From positions 1,550,001-1,614,000 of the forward strand of contig NZ_CP054705.1 in the NCBI RefSeq assembly GCF_016495725.1: 64,000 bases of DNA, written 5' to 3'. Both the position numbers and the translations under genes were made by a program. The notes beneath the pieces are model-generated. The model searched no databases. It saw nothing but the letters and a program-made list of their open reading frames with translations, and was not told the origin of the DNA. Positions 49,917 through 58,958 of the stretch are shown here, piece after piece (within the stretch, counting starts at the first letter, position 1; each line of letters starts with the position of its first letter). This DNA comes from Salicibibacter cibarius. Its GTDB lineage: Bacteria > Bacillota > Bacilli > Bacillales > Marinococcaceae.

Positions 49917-50045
49917 ACGGTGAAGGGTCAACACAAAAATCTATGGTTGACAAATAGGTGTAATCATTAACGATGGTCACCGCTACGGAAAAACACTGCG
50001 CTTTCCCACAGTCTCCGTGTTTTTCCTCCCCTGCGAAGCTTTGAA
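49917..50045 (+). repeat. Dispersed repeat R2, compact copy
   Basis: It runs from GGTCAACACAAAAATCTATG through ACCGCTACGGAAAAACACTG to CCGTGTTTTTCCTCC. Other copies are at 39264-39540 (interrupted) and 20729-20846 (reverse). Confidence 0.8.
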
Positions 50046-50083
50046 CTTCAGAAAGCTTATCCCATCTTATTAGATGTTGTGCA

Positions 50084-50390
50084 ACTTGGGTTTACCGGAA
50101 TGCTGGCTCTCTTTTTCAGCTTCTTATTTCATCACCCACGTTACCTTCATCTACCGATGCTTGAGTTGCTATACTGGGATTGCAGTTTTTTGTAGTGCTA
50201 TTGGTATCATTTTGTTCAGGTAATATACAACACTTGTCCACACCGGATTGATGTTTGCGACAGAGCCAATTTTCGCGGGATAAGCGCAGTTATTTTCTTG
50301 GGAGAACTGTTTTTACTCGATGATTTTATTGGCGCTTCTTTAATCATCATTGGAATTGTACTGGCGCAATTAAGAAGCGTTCATGTATGA
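50084..50390 (+). pseudogene. Decayed EamA/DMT-family transporter
   Basis: Translated in shifting frames the stretch gives LGFTGMLALFFSFLFHH, then HTGLMFATEPIFAG, then AVIFLGELFLLDDF and ASLIIIGIVLAQLR. These are the last helices of an EamA drug/metabolite transporter. Frameshifts and in-frame stops separate the pieces and no start exists. Confidence 0.75.
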
Positions 50391-50483
50391 CAATACGATC
50401 GGAGCGCGATGGCGGAAAGGTAAATACCATTATGAATAACCCCCGTGTGCTTGTGTGAAAATAACTCAAAAGGGGGTTATTCA

Positions 50484-50582
50484 ATGTATATGTTTATACT
50501 GTTAACCATACTGCTATTGGGTACGCTGGGGGTAGCGTACGGAGCGTATGTTATTGCTCGGGAGCTGAGATATAAAAAATAA
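50484..50582 (+). CDS. Single-pass small membrane protein (32 aa)
   Basis: A 32-residue frame with AAAAGGGGG 8 bases before the ATG encodes one hydrophobic helix (YMFILLTILLLGTLGVAYG) and a basic tail (ARELRYKK). The layout (ribosome site, hydrophobic helix, positive tail) is typical of real small membrane proteins. No family recognised. It lies on the plus strand, converging with the B3/B4 gene. Confidence 0.6.
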   Translation: MYMFILLTILLLGTLGVAYGAYVIARELRYKK

Positions 50583-50603
50583 TCACTTCATCTTCGGTCG
50601 CGG

Positions 50604-51275
50604 CTAGGACAGCACGGCCGTTTCTACATGACCGCCGTGTACTTGTTGGAACATCTCGCCGATGTTATCTGTAAGGGCGCGGGTATCGTCGTCGGATAAT
50701 GACGGACGCAAATAAAGCAATTGCAAGATGTGCTTTGTTTCTAAAGCGACTGCGCTACGCTTGCTGTCGACCATCGGGCTCCCGAAGGCTCTACGCTGAT
50801 CCACATTCGTTATTTTGCCTTTCATATGATTCATTCTTCCGTTTAATCCTTCGTACTCATCCTTTTCTTCCCCTATTCGAATTTCCACGGGTCCTTGCAA
50901 CTGCTCCAAGTCATACATGCCGATGGGCATTTGATAATAAAGGGAAAAAAAATTATTCAGCACGATTGCCGAGGAATCTGAGAACGGGAATCCCTTTCCT
51001 TGTTTTAAGCGCCGGAAAAGTGCTTCATGGGAGGGGCGATGACGGGTTGGGTCGACACCGATTTGTTTGAATACTTGTCTCCACTCCTTGACGCCTTCAT
51101 AATAGGTGATAGGTTGTTCGGACAAATCCAGTTCGACAGTCTTTTGAAACAACTCGATACGCCCTTTCAGCTCTTTGGGTGGCGTATCGATAACAATTGA
51201 CTCGTATTGGATACAACCGATTTTAAAAGAGGGAACGTATTGCTGTAAGTCGGGATGCATTTTAACTTCAATCAT
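50604..51275 (-). CDS. B3/B4 domain protein (PheT-like tRNA-binding fold)
   Basis: About 223 residues with features of the B3/B4 domain found in phenylalanyl-tRNA synthetase beta chains and in stand-alone editing-like proteins: GVKEWRQVFKQIGVDPTRHRPSHEALFRRL and then LNNFFSLYYQMPIGMYDLE (read in parts). It may act on misacylated tRNA, but that is inference. The start is unclear: ATG 51275 is 14 bases past GGAG, while GTG 51287 is only 2 bases past it. It is divergent from queG. Confidence 0.8.
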   Translation of the reverse strand: MIEVKMHPDLQQYVPSFKIGCIQYESIVIDTPPKELKGRIELFQKTVELDLSEQPITYYEGVKEWRQVFKQIGVDPTRHRPSHEALFRRLKQGKGFPFSDSSAIVLNNFFSLYYQMPIGMYDLEQLQGPVEIRIGEEKDEYEGLNGRMNHMKGKITNVDQRRAFGSPMVDSKRSAVALETKHILQLLYLRPSLSDDDTRALTDNIGEMFQQVHGGHVETAVLS

Positions 51276-51342
51276 AATCGAGCGCACATCTCCTTCATAA
51301 TTGTAAATGCCTTTATTTTAACATATACAGTAGGTGAGACCC

Positions 51343-52494
51343 GTGACAAACGCCCAGCTAAAGGAAGAGCTGATTGCATACAGTAAAAGCATTGGCATCG
51401 ACAAAATTGGTTTTGCCAGTGCAGACCCGTTTTTGACACTGAAAGAACGGTTAAGGACACAACAACAATTAGGTTACCAATCGGGTTTTGAGGAAGCGGA
51501 CATTGATTTGCGTACGGAGCCTGAACGCTTGTTGCCTTATGCAAAAACGATTATTAGCATCGCCCTTGCTTATCCGGCGAAACTTGAAAATCCACCCAAA
51601 GGGGTAAAAGGCAAGCGAAGAGGCATTTTTTGCCGGGCATCTTGGGGAGAAGATTATCACACCGTCCTCAATGATCGTCTGCAAAAATTGGAAGCTTTTA
51701 TTCACGAACGCGTACCAAGTGCTAAGATGGCGTCCATGGTCGACACAGGCGCCCTATCGGACCGGGCTGTGGCTGAACGTGCCGGGATCGGCTGGAGTGG
51801 TAAAAATTGCGCGATCATAACGCCTGAATTTGGCTCGTATGTGTACCTTGGGGACATGATTACGACGATTGCATTTGAACCGGATACTCCGATTGACGAT
51901 CAATGCGGGTCATGCAATAAATGTGTGGATGCTTGTCCGACAGGCGCGCTCGTGCAAGGGGGTCAATTGGATTCGAATAAATGCATCGCTTTTCTAACGC
52001 AGACAAAAGAAATGATTCCCGAACGTTTCAGGAAGAAAATCGGCAATCGTTTGTACGGCTGTGACACTTGCCAAGTTGTTTGCCCCGAAAATAAGGGAAA
52101 GGGTGAAGAATACCAGCCGGAATTCACGCCTGACCCGGAAAAAGTGAAGCCGGAGTTATTGCCATTGCTTTCGATTTCAAACCGGGAGTTCAAAGAAAAA
52201 TACGGAAACATGGCAGGCTCCTGGCGAGGAAAAAAACCAATTCAACGCAATGCGGTGATTGCACTTGGCCATTTCCGCGAAAAGGGAGCGGTCCCCAAGC
52301 TGCAATCGTTACTTATTCATGACCCTCGCCCCGTTATTCGCGGTACGGCGGCCTGGTCGCTCGGGAAAATAGGGGAGATCGAAGACAATCATGCAACGCT
52401 ACAGGTTGCCAATGAACGAGAGGACGATGCTTCCGTGCGTGAAGAGATTCAACAAGCCCTGTCGAAACTCGAAAAGGAAGGGCAGCATTCATAA
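51343..52494 (+). CDS. queG: Epoxyqueuosine reductase QueG
   Basis: QueG performs the last step of queuosine synthesis in tRNA, using cobalamin and two 4Fe-4S clusters. The clusters are visible as CGSCNKCVDACPTGAL and a later CDTCQVVCPENK. The C-terminal part has HEAT-like repeats (PVIRGTAAWSLGKIG). GTG 51343 follows AGGTGAG at good spacing. The B. subtilis counterpart (yhbA) has the same position before yhbB. Confidence 0.93.
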   Translation: MTNAQLKEELIAYSKSIGIDKIGFASADPFLTLKERLRTQQQLGYQSGFEEADIDLRTEPERLLPYAKTIISIALAYPAKLENPPKGVKGKRRGIFCRASWGEDYHTVLNDRLQKLEAFIHERVPSAKMASMVDTGALSDRAVAERAGIGWSGKNCAIITPEFGSYVYLGDMITTIAFEPDTPIDDQCGSCNKCVDACPTGALVQGGQLDSNKCIAFLTQTKEMIPERFRKKIGNRLYGCDTCQVVCPENKGKGEEYQPEFTPDPEKVKPELLPLLSISNREFKEKYGNMAGSWRGKKPIQRNAVIALGHFREKGAVPKLQSLLIHDPRPVIRGTAAWSLGKIGEIEDNHATLQVANEREDDASVREEIQQALSKLEKEGQHS

Positions 52495-52529
52495 ACATAC
52501 CTGCGTTCGCGGGAGAAAGGGCGTTAAAT

Positions 52530-53039
52530 ATGGAAGAACCATTACTATTCACAGAGATGGAAAGCCCGATCGGCACGCTCACCCTTGTTGCAACCGATAA
52601 AGGTTTGAGCCAATTGCTGTTTGGAGATTTTAACGAAACAGGTGCGAAAATCCGAACATGGATGGCGAAAAGAAATATGCGTCGTGAAATCATCCGGGAT
52701 GATGCCTATTTTACAGAAGCTACAAAACAACTGCAGGAATATTTTCATGGGGAACGACAGGCGTTTAACTTGCCGGTGGATATGCAGGGAACCTCTTTTC
52801 AAAAAAGCGTATGGGAAGTACTACAGCGCATTCCTTATGGAGAAACACAATCGTATAAGCAAGTAGCGGTCGCTATTCATTCGCCGAAGGCTGTTCGGGC
52901 AATAGGTTCGGCCAATAATAAAAATCCCCTTCCCATTATTGTTCCTTGCCATCGGGTGATCGGGAGCAATGGAGCGATTGTCGGTTATGGTGGCGGGATC
53001 GAGAAAAAGAAGAAGCTATTGGAATTGGAAGGTGCTTAG
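52530..53039 (+). CDS. ogt: Methylated-DNA-protein-cysteine methyltransferase Ogt
   Basis: The 169-residue repair protein moves the alkyl group from O6-alkylguanine to its own cysteine, in the PCHRV motif (IIVPCHRVIGSNG), and is used up in doing so. The helix-turn-helix with RAIGSANNKNPLP upstream and GYGGGIEKKKKLLELE at the end are normal. It starts at ATG 52530, 35 bases after queG, and may be co-transcribed with it. Confidence 0.93.
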   Translation: MEEPLLFTEMESPIGTLTLVATDKGLSQLLFGDFNETGAKIRTWMAKRNMRREIIRDDAYFTEATKQLQEYFHGERQAFNLPVDMQGTSFQKSVWEVLQRIPYGETQSYKQVAVAIHSPKAVRAIGSANNKNPLPIIVPCHRVIGSNGAIVGYGGGIEKKKKLLELEGA

Positions 53040-53138
53040 ATGGGCTGAAGTTATAGCCTGTCTTTTTTTTGCAGTGATGTTTTTTAAAGCGTAGCGTAGC
53101 ATAGTGTAGTGACAGAGTGATGTGGAGGGGGGAACAGG

Positions 53139-54035
53139 TTGGATAGGGAGACGAAGCATTTATTTGAAAAGCATCTCAGTCAATTAAACAAGTGTCATTT
53201 AGACGGCACGAAGGTTAAGGCCATGACAGATGAGGAGAGCAAATGCTTTGAACGGGAGCAAAAGCGAATGAAGCTAAGCAATACACGCGTGTTGAAGATG
53301 AGTGGACAGATTGTTCCTTATCGATACACATCATGTGGGCATGATCGCACCGTTCATTATATGTATGATTATGCTAGGTTTGTTCTTGCCAACGAACGCT
53401 TTTATCTTGAGGAATCAAGAGAATACCGACGATCGGTTTTAAAAGGGAAAAAAATCGTTCAAGATAGACGTCTAGCGGCGCCCAAGTCGGGTGAAATGGA
53501 AAGGGGAGTATTCGAATCATTGAATGAAACACAAGCTTCTCTTGAACGGGCTTCCGGCTATAACCGTCTTGAAGCGGTAAAATATGCGGAGCGTTGGTGG
53601 AATGCTTATAATCCCCAATATCATCATTTTACGGATAATTGCACGAATTTTATTTCCCAATGTTTAAAAGCAGGGGGGGCGCCGATGCACGGCGTTCCTG
53701 ACAGGGAGAAGGGTTGGTGGTATACAGGTGACAACTGGAGTTACAGTTGGGCAGTGGCCCATTCTATGCGTTGGCATTTGAGCGGTGCTACGAAGGGGTT
53801 GACGGCGAAAGAGGTGGAAAGGGCTACCGATTTACAACCCGGGGATATTATTTGTTACGATTTCGATGGCGATGGTCGCTGGGAGCACAATACGATTGTC
53901 GTCATGAAAGATGGGAATCATGAGCCGCTCGTGAATGCCCAAACCGAGAACAGCCGTAATCGTTATTGGAGCTATGAAGACTCCACGGCTTGGACTCCAA
54001 ATATCGCTTATAAATTTTTTCAAATGAATGGCTAA
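53139..54035 (+). CDS. yhbB: Amidase-domain protein, YhbB-like
   Basis: The C-terminal half carries the amidase_6 (NlpC/CHAP-like) signature [34 protein letters not shown] with the catalytic Cys, and later HNTIVV with the His. The N-terminal half is basic and helical with no signal peptide. It is the counterpart of B. subtilis YhbB by position, a putative amidase linked to spores or cell wall. Start is TTG 53139 after GGAGGGGGGAACAGG. Confidence 0.8.
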   Translation: MDRETKHLFEKHLSQLNKCHLDGTKVKAMTDEESKCFEREQKRMKLSNTRVLKMSGQIVPYRYTSCGHDRTVHYMYDYARFVLANERFYLEESREYRRSVLKGKKIVQDRRLAAPKSGEMERGVFESLNETQASLERASGYNRLEAVKYAERWWNAYNPQYHHFTDNCTNFISQCLKAGGAPMHGVPDREKGWWYTGDNWSYSWAVAHSMRWHLSGATKGLTAKEVERATDLQPGDIICYDFDGDGRWEHNTIVVMKDGNHEPLVNAQTENSRNRYWSYEDSTAWTPNIAYKFFQMNG

Positions 54036-54051
54036 AAGTGATTGATTGTAT

Positions 54052-54372
54052 GTAATCCCTCAATCGGAGATCGGGCTGCTCCGAGAGGAACAAGAAAGAG
54101 AAAGTAATCCCTCTGCCGAAGGTCGAGCTGCTCCGAGAAGAACAAGGGAGAGAAAGTAATCCCTCTGCCGAAGGTCGAGCTGCTCCGAGAAGAACAAGAG
54201 AGAAGAAGTAATCCCTCTGCCGAAGGTCGGGCTGCTCTGAGAGGAACAAGAAAGAGAAAGTAATCCCTCAACCGGAAGTCGAGCTGCTCTGAGAGGAACA
54301 AGGGAGAAGAAGTAATCCCTCAACCGGAAGTCGAGCTGCTCCGAGAGGAACAAGGGAAACAAAGTAAACCCT
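54052..54372. repeat. 52-bp tandem array C, six units and a partial
   Basis: GTAATCCCTC anchors fall at 54052, 54104, 54156, 54208, 54260 and 54312, exactly 52 bases apart, with a truncated seventh at 54364. Units contain TCGRGCTGCTCCGAGAGGAAC. The sequence is unlike arrays A, B and D, but the period is the same. It fills the gap between yhbB and trmL (54036-54488). Confidence 0.95.
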
Positions 54373-54488
54373 GTCCCTTAAAGGAGAAAGATTTTTTGAT
54401 ACAGATCGCCAGGCTTTCCGGGACGGTTCGGGAAGCCTGGAAGTATGCTATACTAAGAGCGTGAATTCATACAAAGGTGGCAAGTGGA

Positions 54489-54962
54489 ATGAGCCTACAT
54501 ATTGTTTTACATGAACCGGAAATTCCGGCTAATACAGGGAACATTGCCAGAACGAGCGCGGGAACCGGGGTGTTTCTCCATTTAATTCACCCTCTGGGAT
54601 TTTCGACGGAAGATCGCATGTTAAAACGTGCCGGCTGTGATTATTGGCCGCATGTTCTTATTCAGCATCATGATTCTCTTGATGCTTTTTTAGCGGATAA
54701 AAAGCGAGAGAGTCTTTATTTCGTTGAAACGACAGGGAGCGTGCCTTATTCATCCTGTGATTACCGGGATGACAAGCACGATTATTATTTTATTTTCGGA
54801 AAAGAAACGAAGGGATTGCCGGCAAGTATTGCACGAGCGTATCCGGAGCGCTGCATCCGTTTGCCGCAAAATGATCAAGTGCGGTCGCTCAATCTTTCGA
54901 ACGCCGTTGCCGTTGTTGTTTATGAAGCATTGCGCCAGCAATCGTTTCCCAGCCTTCAGTGA
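54489..54962 (+). CDS. trmL: tRNA (cytidine/uridine-34 2'-O)-methyltransferase TrmL
   Basis: This 157-residue SPOUT enzyme (formerly CspR) methylates the wobble ribose of tRNA-Leu. The trefoil-knot motifs are HEPEIPANTGNIAR, IFGKETKGLP and RSLNLSNAVAVVVYEALRQ. ATG 54489 follows AAAGGTGG by 8 bases. tRNA-Leu with TAA and CAA anticodons, its known targets, are encoded in this window. A terminator follows. Confidence 0.93.
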   Translation: MSLHIVLHEPEIPANTGNIARTSAGTGVFLHLIHPLGFSTEDRMLKRAGCDYWPHVLIQHHDSLDAFLADKKRESLYFVETTGSVPYSSCDYRDDKHDYYFIFGKETKGLPASIARAYPERCIRLPQNDQVRSLNLSNAVAVVVYEALRQQSFPSLQ

Positions 54963-54967
54963 ACAAA

Positions 54968-54993
54968 AATACCCTTGCAGAAGCAAGGGTATT
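54968..54993. terminator. Terminator after trmL
   Basis: Perfect arms AATACCCTTGC and GCAAGGGTATT with a 4-base loop; it can also serve the small gene on the minus strand. Confidence 0.75.
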
Positions 54994-55002
54994 GGCATTC
55001 CA

Positions 55003-55092
55003 TTATTGTTGATGGGGCTTTGAATTGCGTCCGGCTGTCCAGATGGAGACGAGGAAGGCGAGGCAAACGCCGAGTATAAGAAGTATGTCCAT
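55003..55092 (-). CDS. Single-pass small membrane protein (29 aa)
   Basis: A 29-residue frame with AAAAGGAGG 9-10 bases before ATG 55092 encodes DILLILGVCLAFLVSIW, one hydrophobic helix, and a basic tail AGRNSKPHQQ. The ribosome site is among the strongest in the window. No family recognised. Confidence 0.6.
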   Translation of the reverse strand: MDILLILGVCLAFLVSIWTAGRNSKPHQQ

Positions 55093-55282
55093 TACGAATG
55101 GCCTCCTTTTATTATGTAAGTACGCATACAATAATTGCTTTTCCCTTATTATAACGGAAATGATCCTGATTGTATACGGGTACTTTTGACAAAAAGGAGG
55201 CGACCTATGCATCCGTTGCCATACTGTGGCTTGGCAAGCTATACTAATTGTGGATGACACGAATAAAGGAGGCGTCGCTACG

Positions 55283-55585
55283 ATGTATGTGGTGATGAAT
55301 GAACTGAAAGTGGAACCGGATCAAAAAGATCATTTGAAAGCGCGATTTGAAAAAAGCAAAGATCGGATGAAGGATGTGCACGGTTGTTTGGAATTTCTTT
55401 TCTTGGAAAGTGAAGAAGAAACGGATACGTTAGTCGTTTATACGAAGTGGGAAGCTAAGGAAGACTACGAAAACTGGCTGGAAAGCGATGCATTCAAAAA
55501 AGCACACGGCGGTAAATCTTCCGGTGAACAACAGCCATCAACGACGAACCGTCTACGTTCGTTTGACGTCGTTTTTCATACGTGA
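55283..55585 (+). CDS. ABM/IsdG-like monooxygenase (HmoB-like)
   Basis: The 100-residue protein has the ABM-fold pattern and the Asn-Trp-His set (Asn6, the Trp of YENWLESDAF and the His of KKAHGG) of IsdG-type haem monooxygenases, with the typical EAKEDYENWLESDAFKKAH segment. It could degrade haem like HmoA/HmoB, or act on another substrate. ATG 55283 follows AAAGGAGG. It shares the fold and helix motif with the iron-region protein at 12138. Confidence 0.75.
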   Translation: MYVVMNELKVEPDQKDHLKARFEKSKDRMKDVHGCLEFLFLESEEETDTLVVYTKWEAKEDYENWLESDAFKKAHGGKSSGEQQPSTTNRLRSFDVVFHT

Positions 55586-55593
55586 ATCTTAAA

Positions 55594-55620
55594 AAACCCG
55601 GTTTATGCCGGGTTTCTTTT
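55594..55620 (+). terminator. Terminator of the ABM gene
   Basis: AACCCGG and CCGGGTT arms followed by TCTTTTT. Confidence 0.75.
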
Positions 55621-55799
55621 TAAAAAAATAAGGACGACCTTTTTTCTCAAATGGTTATCGCGTCTTGCTTTCCTGCATAGAATGCAAGACACAAGCAATT
55701 AATTCTAAGTCCCGGAGTTCCGTCAAAAGGACCCCCGGCTTCTTTAGCATTCACCGTCTATTAGACTCAGGGAAGATTCATTAAAAGGGAGGCCAATCG

Positions 55800-57701
55800 G
55801 TGGATATTTTAGAAAAAATGCAGAAGCATCGCAATGACCAAGAGAATTTAAGGTGGGAAGGCACGTTTAAAGAGTATTTGGAAATGTTGGAAGAACGGCC
55901 GGAAATTGCGCAAACAGCCCATTCGAGGGTATATAATATGATCAGAAACCAAGGGGTGGAAGAAGACGAAGAGGAAGATGTCACACGCTATCCTTTCTTC
56001 AGTAAACAACTCTTTGGACTTGAAGATTCGATTGAGAAGTTGGTGGAAGAATATTTTCATTCGGCAGCTAAACGCCTCGATGTGCGCAAACGGATTCTGT
56101 TACTTATGGGCCCGGTCAGCGGCGGAAAGTCCACGATTGTAAACTTATTAAAGCGTGGGTTGGAGGATTATTCTTACACGGACGAGGGGGCTGTGTACGC
56201 GATCAAAGGCTGTCCGATGCAAGAAGACCCGCTTCATTTAATCCCTTATCATCTTCGTGATGAATTTTATGAAGAGTATGGAATTCGAGTGGAAGGGGCG
56301 CTTTCGCCGCTTAATACGATGCGCTTGGAACAAGAGTACGGGGGACGGGTAGAAGATGTGATGGTGGAGCGGATCTTCTTTTCCGAGGACCGCAGAACCG
56401 GCATCGGAACCTTTAGCCCGTCCGACCCCAAATCTCAGGACATTGCCGACCTAACCGGCAGCATTGATTTTTCCACGATTGCCGAATATGGCTCAGAATC
56501 CGATCCGCGAGCATACCGTTTTGACGGGGAATTAAACAAAGCCAACCGCGGGCTTATGGAATTTCAGGAAATGCTTAAAAGTGATGAGAAATTTCTTTGG
56601 CATTTGCTTTCCTTATCGCAAGAAGGAAACTTCAAAGCTGGCCGTTTTGCTTTGATAAGCGCGGATGAACTGATCGTTGCCCATACGAATGAAGCGGAAT
56701 ATCGTTCATTTATCAATAATAAAAAGAATGAAGCCTTGCAATCGAGAATCATCGTCATGAACGTCCCCTATAATTTAAAAGTGACCGAAGAAGAACGCAT
56801 TTATGATAAAATGATCGCGGAAAGCGATATGACGCACGTGCATATTGCCCCTCATGCATTGCGGACCGCGGCGATATTTTCCGTGCTTACGAGGTTGAAG
56901 GAATCGCAAAATCAAGGCATTGATCTCTTGAAAAAACTCCGCCTTTATGATGGAGAAATCGTGGAAGGATTTAAAGATCAAGACGTGAAAGATTTGAAAA
57001 ATGAATATCAAGATGAAGGCATGTCGGGTATCGATCCCCGTTACGTTATTAATCGCATTTCATCGGCAATCATTCGTAAAGATGCAACGTCCATTAATGC
57101 CCTTGATGTCCTGCGGTCATTGAAAGAAGGTTTGGATCAACATGCATCGATTAGCAAAGAAGACCGGGAACGTTATAAAGATTTTATCTCCGTCGCCCGC
57201 CGGGAATATGATGAAATTGCTAAAAAAGAGGTTCAAAAAGCATTTGTCTATTCTTATGAAGAGCAAGCAAAAACACTCGTCAATAATTACTTGGATAACG
57301 TTGAAGCATACTGTAACAATCACACAATCTATGACCCGATCACCGGGGATGAATTAAACGCCGATGAAAAACTCATGCGCTCCATTGAAGAGCAAATCGG
57401 CATTTCCGAAAATGCAAAAAAAGCATTTCGTGAAGAAATACTCATCCGTATATCGGCTTATGCACGCAAAGGACACAAATTTGATTACAATTCTCATGAA
57501 CGTCTCAGGGAGGCGATCCAAAAGAAATTATTTGCCGATTTAAAAGATGTTGTAAAAATAACAACGTCCGTGCAAACGCCGGATGAGGAGCAATTGAAAA
57601 AAATCAATGAAGTGATTGCGCGTCTTGTTGATGAACACGGGTACAACACCCATTCCGCGAATGATCTTCTCAAGTATGTCGGCAGTTTATTAAATCGCTA
57701 A
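55800..57701 (+). CDS. prkA: PrkA AAA+ protein (serine kinase/Lon-like protease)
   Basis: The 633-residue protein has the PrkA AAA+ domain with Walker A GPVSGGKST (about residue 105), a KGCPMQEDPLHLIP segment and a C-terminal PrkA domain. First described as a serine kinase, PrkA has also been reported to act as an ATP-dependent protease; in B. subtilis it affects sporulation. It starts at GTG 55800 after AAGGGAGGCC. yhbH, its usual partner, is 3 kb downstream. A CATAGAAT box at 55676 resembles a sigma-E -10, but the -35 is weak. Confidence 0.93.
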   Translation: MDILEKMQKHRNDQENLRWEGTFKEYLEMLEERPEIAQTAHSRVYNMIRNQGVEEDEEEDVTRYPFFSKQLFGLEDSIEKLVEEYFHSAAKRLDVRKRILLLMGPVSGGKSTIVNLLKRGLEDYSYTDEGAVYAIKGCPMQEDPLHLIPYHLRDEFYEEYGIRVEGALSPLNTMRLEQEYGGRVEDVMVERIFFSEDRRTGIGTFSPSDPKSQDIADLTGSIDFSTIAEYGSESDPRAYRFDGELNKANRGLMEFQEMLKSDEKFLWHLLSLSQEGNFKAGRFALISADELIVAHTNEAEYRSFINNKKNEALQSRIIVMNVPYNLKVTEEERIYDKMIAESDMTHVHIAPHALRTAAIFSVLTRLKESQNQGIDLLKKLRLYDGEIVEGFKDQDVKDLKNEYQDEGMSGIDPRYVINRISSAIIRKDATSINALDVLRSLKEGLDQHASISKEDRERYKDFISVARREYDEIAKKEVQKAFVYSYEEQAKTLVNNYLDNVEAYCNNHTIYDPITGDELNADEKLMRSIEEQIGISENAKKAFREEILIRISAYARKGHKFDYNSHERLREAIQKKLFADLKDVVKITTSVQTPDEEQLKKINEVIARLVDEHGYNTHSANDLLKYVGSLLNR

Positions 57702-57707
57702 AGTAAA

Positions 57708-57743
57708 AATCGAGTGGGGACTCTTTCCCCACTCGATTTTTTT
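57708..57743. terminator. Bidirectional terminator after prkA
   Basis: AAATCGAGTGGGGA and TCCCCACTCGATTT arms followed by T6; it also serves the converging secreted-protein gene. Confidence 0.85.
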
Positions 57744-57748
57744 CATCG

Positions 57749-58672
57749 TCAATGCAGTTCATACACCCCATATTGATGCGGGTAAGGTAACAGCGGATGA
57801 ACCGGCAAGAAAAACGATGGGGTTGTGACAGGAGGAATAACGACTTCCTCTTCATCATAGGGGTCAAGCTGGCGAATGACGTAAGCTTCATCCTGGTCGC
57901 CTTCGATGTCGACCGGGAAGACGCTATAAATTCGTTCGCTCTCCGAAGCCTCTTCTTCCTCTTCCTCTTCATTAACAGGATCGAACCTAAAGGTATGATT
58001 TTCTACCAGGTTGGGCGGTTGCCATTCATGGTGGTCCGCATTAATGTAGAACGATTGCTTGTACCCTTGCTCCAATGTGGAGCCATTTTGGCTTTCCAAC
58101 GAAGGATCGATATACAAGTGATATAAACCCCCGGTTTCATAGCCGTCTGTTGGTGGAAGCACTTGAATTTGTGTCGGAGAAGAGATGAGAATGACATTGT
58201 CTTGCCTTTCATTTTCATCGTCTACGACATAAATCAAATCATTGCTTACGTCCTCTTCCGACACATCTTCATCGAATTCCAGTGTCCATGAATAGCGTTC
58301 GTGGACATCAGTTGTCGGAAACTGTTCGTAAATTATTCCATTTCTTTCCTCATGTAATCGCACATTTTGAACATCCTCAGGAATCGCGGTTTTTGCCTGT
58401 GGGTGGGTGTCTGTATGCAAAATGCCATCTTGGTCATCCTGTGGAGGATAAGAGAGTGAATAAACAATGTTGTACCCATGGTCTCCTTCATAAGAATCGA
58501 CGATAGATATTTGGTATCCTGTATTTGGATGCGGCCCCCAATCCAACGTCACTTGATCCCCCTCCCGTTCCATTTCGACTGCAGGAGGTTGATCGTAAGA
58601 TACTTGGGAATGGGCAAGCTCGGGAATCGTTAATAAATGGACAAGCAAAATAGAAATGAGCAAGTGATTCAT
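57749..58672 (-). CDS. Secreted acidic protein with a PrcB-like domain
   Basis: The 307-residue protein has a signal peptide (residues 1-22) and a first domain with PNTGYQISIVDSYEG, the GxTGY-type motif of protease-complex PrcB and BsuPI-like domains. A second Ig-like region follows (YSWTLEFDEDVSEEDVSNDLIYVVDD, read in parts) and a proline-rich C-terminus. Asp and Glu are very frequent, with a run of seven Glu. It is probably exported and adapted to high salt. Role unknown. GGGGTGA precedes ATG 58672. Confidence 0.65.
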   Translation of the reverse strand: MNHLLISILLVHLLTIPELAHSQVSYDQPPAVEMEREGDQVTLDWGPHPNTGYQISIVDSYEGDHGYNIVYSLSYPPQDDQDGILHTDTHPQAKTAIPEDVQNVRLHEERNGIIYEQFPTTDVHERYSWTLEFDEDVSEEDVSNDLIYVVDDENERQDNVILISSPTQIQVLPPTDGYETGGLYHLYIDPSLESQNGSTLEQGYKQSFYINADHHEWQPPNLVENHTFRFDPVNEEEEEEEASESERIYSVFPVDIEGDQDEAYVIRQLDPYDEEEVVIPPVTTPSFFLPVHPLLPYPHQYGVYELH

Positions 58673-58958
58673 ATTTTTCTTTCACCCCATTGGTGCCCTC
58701 TTTGATTAGTCGTAAACATAGATGAATGCGTTACATACCTATCCATATTCTTTACAAAAAACAGGAAAAATGCAAGCAAAAAATCAAAAAGTGTGTAATA
58801 AATCTAGGCCAGCCTGTCGGAAATAAGCGATCACACCGACGACCGGAAGAGCTTCAAACTGGGGTTAGTGATCGATTGGATTAAACGGCCACACCCTGAA
58901 TTAAGGTATCAAAGGTTATCGCCAATGACTGAGTGTCTTCTTGCGAAGCATGACTCCC
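58673..58958. other. Intergenic stretch before array D
   Basis: I see no gene here. It holds the upstream region of the secreted-protein gene and AT-rich sequence leading into the array. Confidence 0.5.

Noticed and set aside
53902-54362. Three overlapping minus-strand frames of 89-115 codons
   Set aside because: They arise because the 52-bp unit has no stop on that strand and cycles through all frames.
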